Shown: positions 16,077 through 25,941, counted from the first letter of the stretch. The stretch: DNA of 35,569 bases from Chlorobiales bacterium (GCA_014380515.1 JACMJS010000145.1:1-35569), one strand, 5' to 3'. The notes: a model not told the origin generated them from the sequence alone. A program made the numbers and translations.

Positions 16077-18308
16077 ATGTTCATAGAGTTTTTTACCGGA
16101 AAGTTCATCACCATCATCGGCTTTACGGCGGCGATGCTCTCGGCCTTTGCATTCTACAAAGCGGCACAGTCGGAAAAAATCACGGCGGTGTATGACGAAT
16201 GGCTGCTGTTGGGACGGCGAACGTTTTTCGTCATGCAAGCGGCGATTGTAACCATCGGCGTTCATCTGCTCTACCTCATTCTCACCCACCAGTTTCAATA
16301 CAATTATGTGAAGCACTACAGCGACACGACGCTGAACATGTTCTACCTCGTCTCCACATTTTATGCGGGACAGGAAGGCAGTTTTATGCTGTGGATGTTC
16401 TACGGTTCGCTCTTCGGACTTTTCTTGATGCGCACCGCCCGCGAGTATGAAGCCCCCGTTATGTCCGTCCTGATGCTCTCGCAAGTCTTTCTCATCTCGA
16501 TGATTCTCGGCATCGATGTGCCGTTCATCGGCCTCATCGGTAGCGATCCGTTTGCAATCGCGGTCGGCCCTGCACCGATGGAAGGCGACGGCCTTAACGC
16601 GCTCCTGCAAAATCCGTGGATGGTCATTCACCCGCCGACGCTTTTCGTCGGGTTCTCGTCGCTCATCGTGCCGTTCAGTTATGCGGTCGCCGCGATGTGG
16701 AAAAAAAAATACGACGATTGGGTCAAGCCCGCGATGCCATGGATTCTGTTCAGTGCGGCGACGCTCGGCATCGGCATTATGATGGGCGGCTATTGGGCGT
16801 ATAAAGTTTTGGGTTGGGGCGGCTACTGGGGTTGGGACCCGGTGGAAAATTCTTCGCTCGTGCCGTGGCTGCTGATCGTCTCGCTGATTCACTGCGTCGT
16901 TGTGCAAAAGAAAAACGGCGGTCTCAAAAAAACATCTTTGTTCTTCGCAGTGCTTTCCTATTCCATGGTGCTTTATAGCGCGTTCCTCACGCGCAGCGGC
17001 GTCTTGGGCGACACGTCCGTGCACTCCTTTACCGATCTCGGCCTTTACAATCAACTCGTCGCTTACTTGCTCACTTTCCTGCTCGGCGGCTCGGTGTTGC
17101 TTGCGGTGCGGTTCAAAAGTATTCCCGTCAGCCGTGCGAACGAATCGATGTACTCCAAAGAATTTTTCCTGCTCTGCGGTTCGGTGGTGCTGATGATGAT
17201 TGCGCTCGTGATCGCCGCGGGGACTTCAACGCCGCTGATCGATAAACTTTTGGGCCGCGCGACGACGAAACTTGAACCTGAATTTTACAACAAAGTAACC
17301 TTGCCGCTTGCCGTCCTCATCGGTTTATTTTCCGCCATCGGACAACTGATCTGGTGGAAGAAGATTGATAAAGAAACATTGATCAAAACTTTCTCGCTGC
17401 CGGTCTCGGCGGCACTCGTCGGCACATCGGTTTTGGTCGTTGCCGGAATGCGCGACGGCAGCATGATCGTGCTTGCCCTGACAGCACTGTTCTCCGCGAT
17501 TGCCAACGCACAAATTTTTTGGAAAGTCATCCAAGGCAACCCGAAGTTTGCGGGCGGCTCGCTGACGCATGTCGGGCTTGGTCTCATGCTGCTCGGTATG
17601 ATCGGTTCGGGCAAATACAGTGAGACGCAGCAAATAGATTTGCCCATCGGACAATCGGTCGAGGCTTTCGGCAAGCAATTGAAATTCACCGGCATCGAGC
17701 CGATTGACGGCGGCGCGAAAAGCGGATTCAAAATCGAGGTTACGGATGGCGGGAAGTCATTCATAGCGATGCCGGTGATGTATGAAAATGCGCGAATGGG
17801 CACGATTTCCAATCCTGCGGTCGAGCATTATCTCACCAAAGATTTTTATGTCGCGCCGCAAGGACTTTCGGGCGGCATCACGCTGGCGAAAGATGAAGTG
17901 AAATTGCTCGGCGACTATGCGGTCAAGTTCACCGGCTTCAACGTGCCGAAAGATATTGATGCCAATTCGGATAAAGCCTTGCGCATCGGGGCGTTTTTGG
18001 AAATCACGAAAGGCGGCAAGATGGAAAAAATTGAACCCGTGTTCGTCATCGAAAAGAACCGGGAGCCGCAGATGATTCCGGCATCGATGACGGGCGACGG
18101 CATCAAGTTTATGCTCAGTGAAATCGATGCGACGAACAAGCGCATTTTCATCACCGCCGACGGCCTGCAAACCCTGACGATTGAAGCAAGCATCAAGCCT
18201 TTCATCGGCGTGCTCTGGCTCGGCACGTACATCGTCGCCGCAGGTTTCGCACTGTCGATCTACCGACGGTGGAAAGAGCGGAAAATTGTCAAAGCCATCG
18301 CCGCGTAA
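16077..18308 (+). CDS. ccmF: Cytochrome c-type biogenesis protein CcmF
   Basis: 743 aa multi-TM; GWGGYWGWDPVENSSLVPWLL WWD motif, HPPTLFVGFSS. Confidence 0.95.
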   Translation: MFIEFFTGKFITIIGFTAAMLSAFAFYKAAQSEKITAVYDEWLLLGRRTFFVMQAAIVTIGVHLLYLILTHQFQYNYVKHYSDTTLNMFYLVSTFYAGQEGSFMLWMFYGSLFGLFLMRTAREYEAPVMSVLMLSQVFLISMILGIDVPFIGLIGSDPFAIAVGPAPMEGDGLNALLQNPWMVIHPPTLFVGFSSLIVPFSYAVAAMWKKKYDDWVKPAMPWILFSAATLGIGIMMGGYWAYKVLGWGGYWGWDPVENSSLVPWLLIVSLIHCVVVQKKNGGLKKTSLFFAVLSYSMVLYSAFLTRSGVLGDTSVHSFTDLGLYNQLVAYLLTFLLGGSVLLAVRFKSIPVSRANESMYSKEFFLLCGSVVLMMIALVIAAGTSTPLIDKLLGRATTKLEPEFYNKVTLPLAVLIGLFSAIGQLIWWKKIDKETLIKTFSLPVSAALVGTSVLVVAGMRDGSMIVLALTALFSAIANAQIFWKVIQGNPKFAGGSLTHVGLGLMLLGMIGSGKYSETQQIDLPIGQSVEAFGKQLKFTGIEPIDGGAKSGFKIEVTDGGKSFIAMPVMYENARMGTISNPAVEHYLTKDFYVAPQGLSGGITLAKDEVKLLGDYAVKFTGFNVPKDIDANSDKALRIGAFLEITKGGKMEKIEPVFVIEKNREPQMIPASMTGDGIKFMLSEIDATNKRIFITADGLQTLTIEASIKPFIGVLWLGTYIVAAGFALSIYRRWKERKIVKAIAA

Positions 18309-18325
18309 TTCGAGATTCTCTTTAT

Positions 18326-18351
18326 GTCATGCCTGTGAACGCGGACATGAC
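18326..18351. repeat. REP-like palindrome GTCATGCCTGTGAACGCGGACATGAC
   Basis: Imperfect inverted repeat GTCATGCC/GG(A)CATGAC in intergenic DNA. Confidence 0.45.
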
Positions 18352-18414
18352 GTGTGATTGAGCGACACCATTCTGGGGCGAACATCGGCTCTTCCGAACG
18401 GAAGGCAAGCGTTG

Positions 18415-18422
18415 TAACTTTG
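18415..18422 (+). promoter_or_regulatory. Candidate -7 element TAACTTTG
   Basis: Matches TAnnTTTG, 39 nt upstream of ATG 18461; no clear -33 element. Confidence 0.4.
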
Positions 18423-18460
18423 CATATACCTTTATCTTTTCAACTTCAATTCATCGCGTA

Positions 18461-19240
18461 ATGCAAATTGCCCGCCCATTTCAGAAATCACTTAGGGAAT
18501 CCCTTTTTATGCTGCTGTTCGGTGTGGTGGCTTTTGGTGTAATGGCTTCCGGTGCAGCGGCACAATCCAAACCCGTTTTCTTCGTCTCCGGCGTTTCTGC
18601 GGTGCAAAGTGATTCAGTGTTACCGAAAATAGATTTTGCGGCGAATGAAGAAAAGCGGAAGTCGCCTGCGCTGGCGGTGCTGTATTCATTTGTGTTGCCG
18701 GGCATGGGCGAACTGTATGCGGAGCGATTTGACGTCGGGCGATACTCGCTGGGCGCGGAGGCGGGGTTGATTACCGCGCTCGTCAGCACGATTATTTATG
18801 CCAACAGCCTCGCGTCCGATTACAGAAATCTCGCGCGTATCAATGCAAGCATTACCGGCGATCCTTCCGCGCAGTTTTACAAGGACATTGCAAACTACCA
18901 AAGCAGCGCGCAGTTCAACGAAGAGCAGTTGCAGAACCGCGATTTCGCGCGTGTTTATTCATCGGCCACGTGGCAATGGAATAGCGAGGACAACCGCCGC
19001 GGATACCGGAACACGCTCATCAACAGCGACGCTGCGTTTCAGGCGTCGTCTTACATCGTCATTGCCATGGGCGTGAACCGGGTGCTCAGCGCGATCAACG
19101 CCGTGCGGTTCATTGGTGATTTCAACACGCGCTATCCGGTCGAAGACACAACGACGGGATTGCGCATGATTCCCATTTATGTGCCGCAGCAAGCCGCCCT
19201 GCCCGCAGGACTTGGCCTTGCGTTTCAAACAAAATTTTAA
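18461..19240 (+). CDS. DUF5683-like membrane-associated hypothetical protein
   Basis: Signal-like N-terminus; SPALAVLYSFVLPGMGELYAERFDVGRYSLGAEAGL. Confidence 0.7.
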   Translation: MQIARPFQKSLRESLFMLLFGVVAFGVMASGAAAQSKPVFFVSGVSAVQSDSVLPKIDFAANEEKRKSPALAVLYSFVLPGMGELYAERFDVGRYSLGAEAGLITALVSTIIYANSLASDYRNLARINASITGDPSAQFYKDIANYQSSAQFNEEQLQNRDFARVYSSATWQWNSEDNRRGYRNTLINSDAAFQASSYIVIAMGVNRVLSAINAVRFIGDFNTRYPVEDTTTGLRMIPIYVPQQAALPAGLGLAFQTKF

Positions 19241-19254
19241 TTCACCACGCCATC

Positions 19255-19887
19255 ATGCAACATTTACATGCTGTCCGCACCCATTCCACTTCCCTCATCC
19301 GCCGCTTCACCCTTTCCGTTGCTTGCATCTCGCTTTTGATGCTTTCCAGTTGCACCCAGCTTCAGCAGATGGTAAACCTTGCCAAGTGCCAGTTCAAGCT
19401 TGAGAACGCCGCCGATTTCCGCGTCAGCGGCATTGATGTTTCCCGCATCCGCAGTTACAGCGACATCGGTTTGATGGACGCCGCTAAACTCGTTTATCAG
19501 TTCAGCCAGAAAAGTATGCCCGCGACGTTCAACTTGAAAATGGCCGTACGTAATCCGAAGGCCAACGGACAAACCGCGTCGCTGTTGAAGCTCGATGGTA
19601 AACTTTTTATCAACGGCACGGAGACGGTGATGGTCTCAAATCCGGCGGCGATTTCCATTCCGCCGAGCGATGTGCCGTTGATGGTTGATTTGCCCGTGAG
19701 CGTTGATCTCTACAAATTTTTCGGTGAGCGCGGATTGCAGGGTCTCATCAACCTCGCTGCACAGATCGGCGGCCTCAGTGCCGAACCGACGACGCTCACG
19801 CTGCGTGCCCGCCCGACGATTGATACCCCAATCGGGCCGGTAGCCTATCCGAACGACATTGATATTATCAGCACCGAGTTTCGTTGA
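19255..19887 (+). CDS. LEA14/WHy-like putative lipoprotein
   Basis: CISLLMLSSC lipobox-like; MPATFNLKMAVRNPKANGQTASLLKLDGKLFINGTE pattern. Confidence 0.6.
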   Translation: MQHLHAVRTHSTSLIRRFTLSVACISLLMLSSCTQLQQMVNLAKCQFKLENAADFRVSGIDVSRIRSYSDIGLMDAAKLVYQFSQKSMPATFNLKMAVRNPKANGQTASLLKLDGKLFINGTETVMVSNPAAISIPPSDVPLMVDLPVSVDLYKFFGERGLQGLINLAAQIGGLSAEPTTLTLRARPTIDTPIGPVAYPNDIDIISTEFR

Positions 19888-20186
19888 TTGCGGTCTTGAG
19901 CGAATCTCGCGGTCTCGATAATTTTTCTTTTGCAGCCGGTTTCCCTGTAAAACCGGCGCACGGTTCGGCAATTAACAGTGCGGTAATGTTAAGCCGTAGT
20001 TTAATCGATTAAAAGAATCAAAAGTACTGCACTCGCACTCACCCAAGTCAATGAAAGTCGCGGTTTCTTTCTAAAAGGGACAAAAAACAGGTTGCGAGAT
20101 TACTGATTAAGTACGTGGTATTTGCCTTAGTTTGTGCTAAGTATGTTACCGAAACGTTAAGTTTCTCAAAAAGCAAGGGGAAAAGT

Positions 20187-20217
20187 TTTGATATTGGTCG
20201 CGCGGCGGCTACCTTTG
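20187..20217 (+). promoter_or_regulatory. Bacteroidetes-type promoter TTTG-N19-TACCTTTG
   Basis: TTTG 20187-20190, 19-nt spacer, TACCTTTG 20210-20217. Confidence 0.7.
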
Positions 20218-20222
20218 CAGTG

Positions 20223-20292
20223 CCAAAAAAGTTCAGTCAGCACCTGCAATTGAGTGGCTTTTTGGGTTCGGCTTTCCAGTCAGCAAAGCCGA
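20223..20292 (+). ncRNA. Candidate leader or small RNA with two stem-loops
   Basis: CCAAAAAAG...CTTTTTGG pairing, then TCGGCTTT-CCAGTCAGC-AAAGCCGA, immediately downstream of the promoter; non-coding. Confidence 0.35.
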
Positions 20293-20503
20293 GAATAAGT
20301 TGAAATGTAAGACGGCCTGTTAACAACAGATTCTAACCGGCATATTGCAACGATATGTTGGCCTGCCATGGCTGCAATCTCAATTCGGATATGAAATGAC
20401 TCGCCTTGTTCCTGAAATAATAACGTCTCAGCCGCAGTACGTTCGTTTGTGGCTCACTTGCTAAAGAAAAATTACCGTTACTCCAACCAAATAGTACCTA
20501 ACG

Positions 20504-21190
20504 ATGAAAGCGAAGACGATCTTAATCGCCGACGATGAGTTGCACTACGTCAATCCGTTGCGGTCGGCGTTGGAGAAGGAAGGCTACAGCGTGATGTGGG
20601 CGCAGAACGCCGCCGAGACCATTTCGAAGGCTGCCGCAAAACCGGAAATCCTGATCATGGATTTGATGCGCGGCCAATCCGCAGGCTTTGATGTCTGCCG
20701 TAAACTGCGGTCGATGCCGGAAGCCAAGCATCTCCCGATCATTATGCTTACGAATCGCAACGAAGAAGCCGATGAAGTGATCGGTTTGGAACTGGGCGCG
20801 GATGAATACTTGCACAAGTCCGTCAGTCCGCGCGTGCTTTCGGCGCGAATCAAAAATGTGCTGCGGCGATACAACGTCCGCACGCAAGAAGAAGTGAGTT
20901 GCCTCAAAATTGCTCAGATGGAAATTGACAAAAACTCGCATTGCGTGATGCTGGCGGGCAAAGAGATTTTCCTGCCGCGCAAAGAGTTTGAACTCTTATG
21001 GATTTTGGCAAGCAACCGTGGCAAAGTCTTCTCGCGCGAAATGCTGCTCCGCCGCATCTGGGGTGAAAATATTTATGTTACCGACCGCACGGTCGATGTG
21101 CATATTTGCAAAGTGCGGGAACGACTGAACAAATTCGGTCAGGAAAATATCGAGACCATCAAAGGCGTTGGTTACCGCTTCAAAACATAA
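20504..21190 (+). CDS. OmpR/PhoB family response regulator
   Basis: Receiver TILIADDELHYVNPLRSALEKEGY... plus winged-helix RKEFELLWILASNRGKVFSREMLLRRIWG...RTVDVHICKVRERL...VGYRFKT. Confidence 0.95.
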   Translation: MKAKTILIADDELHYVNPLRSALEKEGYSVMWAQNAAETISKAAAKPEILIMDLMRGQSAGFDVCRKLRSMPEAKHLPIIMLTNRNEEADEVIGLELGADEYLHKSVSPRVLSARIKNVLRRYNVRTQEEVSCLKIAQMEIDKNSHCVMLAGKEIFLPRKEFELLWILASNRGKVFSREMLLRRIWGENIYVTDRTVDVHICKVRERLNKFGQENIETIKGVGYRFKT

Positions 21191-21213
21191 TGGCTGCAAA
21201 ATGATTTCCGAGA

Positions 21214-21239
21214 AAAAAGGATAGGGTTCTATCCTTTTT
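21214..21239. terminator. Bidirectional terminator between convergent genes
   Basis: AAAAAGGATA-GGGTTC-TATCCTTTTT. Confidence 0.85.
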
Positions 21240-21265
21240 CTTTTCGAGCCTTGTCTGTTTGTCCT

Positions 21266-22327
21266 TCACAACTCCGCCGCCCGGCACCCGCTCATAAATG
21301 CAGCTCCGACCGTCCCCGCTTTTTCCGCCGCGCCGCCTGACACGTTCGATACATAATCTCCGGCGAGCTTTAGTATATGTGAAGACTGCGACACGACTTG
21401 CGGGTTTTCGCAAAGTGCATACCGCCATTTTTTCACGTTGGCATAAAGCAATTTTACATCGATGCCGAATGCGGCGCACAGATGCGCCCGGATGCGTTCG
21501 ATGACGGTGGATTCATCAGCGTCGTAGTGTTGCCCGCTAAACTCCGGCGACATTCTCACCGTGAAAGGCTCTTCATCTTCGAACGCTTCGGGCAAACGCT
21601 TCAGCCGCTCCCGGCAAATCAAAGCAATCTCACACTTTCCGTTCGCACTTTCGGCTGCAAAAAAATCTTTGAAGACGGGTGCAGCTTCAAATGTTTTGCG
21701 GCTCATCGCGCAGAGCAACACCAATGCTTTCTGATAACGCACTTCCGAAAGGCTGTTTATTGGTAGAGTGAGTTGCGTTGTAGGTTCAAGTGTGCGAAGC
21801 AATTCCATTGCTTGCGGTGCGGGCATCGTCAAAATGACTTTCGCGGCGGCGATTTCTTCGCTGCCGTCGCCAATCCAAAGTGTTCCGTTCGCTTCGCGGA
21901 GGTGCGATGCCTTGAAATCAAACCGGATGCTGTAGCCCGCGAAGGCGTCTTTGAAGAAAGCATTGTTGCCGCCGTCGCAGTAGTAAAGTTCTTCGGTGGT
22001 GATGTGCGTGGATGTCTCGTCAGTGATGCGTCCTTGTACATCCAGTTTGACGACCGGCAGCGGTAAGGTTTTGAAATGATGTCGCAGTTGATGGGCGTGA
22101 AGGCAAGCCTGAAGTTCCGGCGGGAGTGAAAAGTAGGGGGCACCGTGATCAAAGCGTTTGGAATATGGCGTCGGGTGAGCTTCCTTACCGAGCCACCGCG
22201 AGGCTAATCTTCCGCCGAGGGCGCGGCTTTTTTCGAGTAGCAGAATCTCTGCGGGCGGCACGCCTTGCTGCGAGAGTTTCCACACCGCGCCCAAGGCTGC
22301 CGCACCTGTACCGACAACGACGATCAT
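21266..22327 (-). CDS. FAD/NAD(P)-dependent oxidoreductase (renalase-like)
   Basis: IVVVGTGAAALGAVWKLSQQGVPPAEILLLEKSRALGGRLASR; C-terminal LAGDYVSNVSGGAAEKAGTVGAAFMSG. Confidence 0.85.
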   Translation of the reverse strand: MIVVVGTGAAALGAVWKLSQQGVPPAEILLLEKSRALGGRLASRWLGKEAHPTPYSKRFDHGAPYFSLPPELQACLHAHQLRHHFKTLPLPVVKLDVQGRITDETSTHITTEELYYCDGGNNAFFKDAFAGYSIRFDFKASHLREANGTLWIGDGSEEIAAAKVILTMPAPQAMELLRTLEPTTQLTLPINSLSEVRYQKALVLLCAMSRKTFEAAPVFKDFFAAESANGKCEIALICRERLKRLPEAFEDEEPFTVRMSPEFSGQHYDADESTVIERIRAHLCAAFGIDVKLLYANVKKWRYALCENPQVVSQSSHILKLAGDYVSNVSGGAAEKAGTVGAAFMSGCRAAEL

Positions 22328-22338
22328 TCCGCGAGGAT

Positions 22339-23028
22339 TCAGGTGAATCGGCCTTTGAATTCCTCAAAGTTGACGATCATGATTTTGTTCATGTCGCGCT
22401 CGATCAATCCGTCGCGCTCGAATGAGGAAAGTACCCGCGAAATTGTTTCGCGCGAGGTGGCGGCGAAATTGGCCATCTCCTGTTGACTGGCGAAGTTGTC
22501 GATTTCCACACGGCCTTTTTTTAGTCGCCCGACATCGTTGGCCAACCGGATAATCACTGATGCGACTTTGCCGACCGCATCCTCCAGCGAAATACTTTTA
22601 ATCTGATGATCTGTTTTGCGCAATCGGCTGACGAGTTCGCGCATCAATGCAATCGAGATTTTCGGGAAGGTTTCGAGGAGTTCTAAAAAAATATTACCCT
22701 CGATTTTGAGCAGTTTGACTTTCGAGAAGGCCGTTGCATCGGCGGAGCGCACTGCGCCGTCCAAGACGGACATCTCACCGAAGAAATCTTTTTCGGAGAG
22801 AAACGCCAAGATGACTTCTTTCATCTCTTCGTTGGTGCGCGAAATTTTAATGACGCCTTCAAGAATAATGTAGACGACGTTGGTGCTGTCGCTTTCGAAA
22901 ATAATGACGTCGTCTTTTTTGAAGGAAACGATCTGGCTGCGGTCAATGATTTCCTCCAGCGCCTTCTCATTCAACATCTCGAAAATGCTGACATCGCCCA
23001 AACTTTGAATGGTATCCTGTTTCTCCAT
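22339..23028 (-). CDS. Crp/Fnr family transcriptional regulator
   Basis: cNMP-binding-like domain and HTH ASQQEMANFAATSRETISRVLSSFERDGLIE. Confidence 0.93.
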   Translation of the reverse strand: MEKQDTIQSLGDVSIFEMLNEKALEEIIDRSQIVSFKKDDVIIFESDSTNVVYIILEGVIKISRTNEEMKEVILAFLSEKDFFGEMSVLDGAVRSADATAFSKVKLLKIEGNIFLELLETFPKISIALMRELVSRLRKTDHQIKSISLEDAVGKVASVIIRLANDVGRLKKGRVEIDNFASQQEMANFAATSRETISRVLSSFERDGLIERDMNKIMIVNFEEFKGRFT

Positions 23029-23336
23029 GCGCGGCAAAGAGTTAGAGTTGTGGCGACTTTGAGTACTCGCCATGAAGGGGGAAAAAGTGCGTCAATATAG
23101 ACATTTTGCCTAAAGACGTGCAACCGTTTCGCTGCCACGCATCCTTCCGGCGCTTGAGCTTCATTGTGCACTTGGGAAAACGGTTCGGATGTTGTCTTTC
23201 AAAGGGTGATTCACTATTTTGGCTGCCCGTTTTTACGCTGCACTTTTGCTTTCGCACGCTTTTGCACTGCTCAGCATTCTCCGCACGCATCGCAAGTTTG
23301 CCGTTGGTTTTCTAAGTCCGTTCAACTTTTGCTCAA

Positions 23337-24086
23337 ATGAATATCGCCGTCTGTATTAGTCAAGTTCCCGATACGTCCGCCCGCATCAAAATCGCCTCTG
23401 ACGGCAAAACCATTGAAACCGCCGACGTCAATTTCGTCATCAATCCCTACGATGAGTTCGCCCTCGAAGAAGCCGTCAAGTTGAAAGAAAAATTTGCCGG
23501 AAGTACGGTTTCCGTCTTCACGATTGGCGGCGACAATGTGATAGCCAACTTGCGGAAAGCCTTCGCGGTCGGGGCGGATAAAGCCGTGCATCTGAAAGAT
23601 GAAACTCCGAAAGACGCGGCGGGCGTCGCTGCAATTCTCGCCGAGGCCATAAAATCTCATTTCGGCGCAGTGCCGGATTTGGTGTTCTTCGGTAAGGAAT
23701 CGACGGACTTCAACGACGCACAAGTCGGGCCGATGGTGGCGGAGTTGCTCGGCATTCCGGCAGTTACGGTGGTTGTCGCCCTTGAAACGGATGGCACGAC
23801 GGCTAAAATCGAACGTGAAATCGAAGGCGGTAAGGAAATGATCGAGGCCGGGTTGCCGCTCGTCATCACCGCGCAGAAAGGGTTGAACACGCCGCGCGTC
23901 GCCAACATGAAAGGCATTATGGCGGCGAAGTCTAAGCCGATTGAGACCAAGCCCGTCAGCACGGACGCACATAGCAAACTTTCGCTGACGAAGTTGGAAA
24001 AGCCGCCGCAGAAACAAGTAGGAAAAATGGTTGGTACGGCGGCGGAACTCGTCGGGCTGCTGCACACCGAAGCAAAGGTAGTTTGA
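23337..24086 (+). CDS. etfB: Electron transfer flavoprotein subunit beta
   Basis: CISQVPDTSARIKI..., NPYDEFALEEAVKLKE, DFNDAQVGPMVAELLGIPAVT. Confidence 0.95.
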   Translation: MNIAVCISQVPDTSARIKIASDGKTIETADVNFVINPYDEFALEEAVKLKEKFAGSTVSVFTIGGDNVIANLRKAFAVGADKAVHLKDETPKDAAGVAAILAEAIKSHFGAVPDLVFFGKESTDFNDAQVGPMVAELLGIPAVTVVVALETDGTTAKIEREIEGGKEMIEAGLPLVITAQKGLNTPRVANMKGIMAAKSKPIETKPVSTDAHSKLSLTKLEKPPQKQVGKMVGTAAELVGLLHTEAKVV

Positions 24087-24182
24087 GGTGATTTCGAAAA
24101 GACGATGGGCAAAACGAAAGAAGCGGATTCCATGCTGTGGCGCGGAACAGCGGTCTAAAAAATTCGAACGGTAAAAATACAG

Positions 24183-25151
24183 ATGTCAAAAAGTTTGGTA
24201 TTCATTGAACAGCGGGGCGGTAAAGTCAAGCGGGCGTCGCTCGAAGCTCTCAGTAAAGCGGCGGCCTTGGGCGGCGATGTGATTGCGGTTGCCATCGGCG
24301 GTACGGGCACGGCGGCGGATGCGGCCTCGCTCGGCAACTACGGCGCAACGAAAGTGTTCGCGTTCGAAAATGAATCACTTGCCAACTACTCGGCAAACGC
24401 TTACGCGAAACTCATTTCAAAAATTGCGAAGGAAGAATCGGTGTCGCTTGTATTTCTTTCGGCAACGGCGATGGGCAAAGACCTCGCTCCGCGTTTATCG
24501 GTGCGGCTCGGCGGCGCACTCGCATCCGATTGCGTTGATGTGAAGCATGAGGACGGCAAGTGGATCGCCACGCGCTATGTTTATTCCGGCAAAGCCGTTG
24601 CTACGCTTGAACTTCAGGGTGAGATCAACATTTTCAGTTTGCGTCCGAATGTATTTCCGGCGGTGAAAAAAAGTGATGCGGCGGCGGAAGTCATCACATC
24701 GGTCTATGAACCGGAAAGTGCGGATTTAAAAACAATTGTAAAGGAAATCGTCGTCTCTGCCGGTAAGCTTGATGTGGCCGAAGCCGATATTGTCGTCAGT
24801 GGCGGACGTGGGATGAAGGCGCCGGAGCATTTTAATTTGCTCGAAGACCTTGCAAAAGTTTTGGGCGGCGCAGTTGGCGCGAGCCGCGCGGTGGTGGATG
24901 CCGGTTGGCGTCCGCACAGCGAACAAGTCGGGCAAACGGGCAAAGTGGTTTCGCCGAAGCTCTACATTGCGTGCGGCGTTTCGGGCGCAGTGCAGCACTT
25001 GGCGGGCATGAGTTCATCGAAGATTATCGTTGCGATCAACAAAGATAAAGACGCGCCGATTTTTCAGGTGGCCGATTACGGCATCGTCGGCGATGTGTTT
25101 GAGATTTTGCCGCAATTGACCGAGGAATTCAAAAAAGTTTTGGCGCATTAG
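24183..25151 (+). CDS. etfA: Electron transfer flavoprotein subunit alpha
   Basis: [69 protein letters not shown]. Confidence 0.97.
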   Translation: MSKSLVFIEQRGGKVKRASLEALSKAAALGGDVIAVAIGGTGTAADAASLGNYGATKVFAFENESLANYSANAYAKLISKIAKEESVSLVFLSATAMGKDLAPRLSVRLGGALASDCVDVKHEDGKWIATRYVYSGKAVATLELQGEINIFSLRPNVFPAVKKSDAAAEVITSVYEPESADLKTIVKEIVVSAGKLDVAEADIVVSGGRGMKAPEHFNLLEDLAKVLGGAVGASRAVVDAGWRPHSEQVGQTGKVVSPKLYIACGVSGAVQHLAGMSSSKIIVAINKDKDAPIFQVADYGIVGDVFEILPQLTEEFKKVLAH

Positions 25152-25197
25152 TTCGATACGTCTGTTTGCCGGATCGTGTTTGGCTGGCAGGCGTTTT

Positions 25198-25230
25198 CAT
25201 TTTGAAACCGATTCGGTTATTTTCAAAATG
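25198..25230. repeat. Long intergenic hairpin/dyad
   Basis: CATTTTGAAA...TTTCAAAATG perfect 10-bp inverted repeat enclosing AACCG-ATT-CGGTT. Confidence 0.6.
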
Positions 25231-25356
25231 ATATGTGCTGCAACTTCGCTGTGCGGCTGTGAACCAGTGTCTGTCATTATGAACATCTCATCGAGACGGT
25301 TCGAGACGCCATGACCTCCAAGAAACCGAACCGAAAGCGGATTTAAGCCAGTGGCT

Positions 25357-25941
25357 ATGAAAAAAATTCAAGTTGATATTTTGGGACTGTCGACAAGTCC
25401 CGCCAACAACGGGGCGTACGCTCTGATTCTGTTTGAGATCGGCGGCAAGCGCAAACTCCCCATCATCATCGGCGGCTTTGAGGCACAGGCGATTGCGTTG
25501 GAGTTGGAAAAAATCAAAGCCCCGCGTCCGCTCACGCACGATTTGATTCGCAACATCACCGAAACCTTCGGCATCGGCGTTTCCGAAGTTACGATTGATG
25601 AACTCAAGGACGGGACGTTTTACGCCAAGATCGCCTGCGACATGGCGGGTGTCACTCACGAGATTGACGCGCGGCCTAGCGACGCGATTGCGATTGCGGT
25701 GCGGTGCGAAGCCCCGATTTTCGTTTCGGAAGAAGTGATGAACGAAGCGGGAATTTTAGACGACCGTCAAGGCGAGCAAGCCAGCCTTCCGGCAAGCGCG
25801 GAGAAAAAACAAATCAGCTCGAAATCTTCAGCGACGTCAAAGTATGACGACCTGATGGAGAAACTCAACGAAGCCATTCAACAGGAAGATTACGAGAAGG
25901 CCGCCCAAATCCGCGATCAAATCAACCGGCTGAAAAGTTAA
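25357..25941 (+). CDS. Bifunctional nuclease (DUF151) family protein with C-terminal UVR motif
   Basis: LPIIIGGFEAQAIALELEKIKAPRPLTHDLIRNITETFG, ARPSDAIAIAVR; C-terminal DDLMEKLNEAIQQEDYEKAAQIRDQINRLK. Confidence 0.92.
   Translation: MKKIQVDILGLSTSPANNGAYALILFEIGGKRKLPIIIGGFEAQAIALELEKIKAPRPLTHDLIRNITETFGIGVSEVTIDELKDGTFYAKIACDMAGVTHEIDARPSDAIAIAVRCEAPIFVSEEVMNEAGILDDRQGEQASLPASAEKKQISSKSSATSKYDDLMEKLNEAIQQEDYEKAAQIRDQINRLKS

Noticed and set aside
16062-17054. 330-aa minus-strand ORF opposite ccmF
   Set aside because: Arg/His/Glu-rich shadow translation of the well-supported ccmF; no recognisable domain.
20115-20303. 62-aa ORF in the gap upstream of the OmpR-type regulator
   Set aside because: Spans the TTTG-N19-TACCTTTG promoter and stem-loops; no RBS or protein-like pattern seen.
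23322-24065. 247-aa minus-strand ORF opposite etfB
   Set aside because: Shadow ORF with biased composition; etfB on the plus strand is unambiguous.
24105-24158. 17-codon ORF (MGKTKEADSMLWRGTAV) between etfB and etfA
   Set aside because: Too short and no supporting feature; could be chance.
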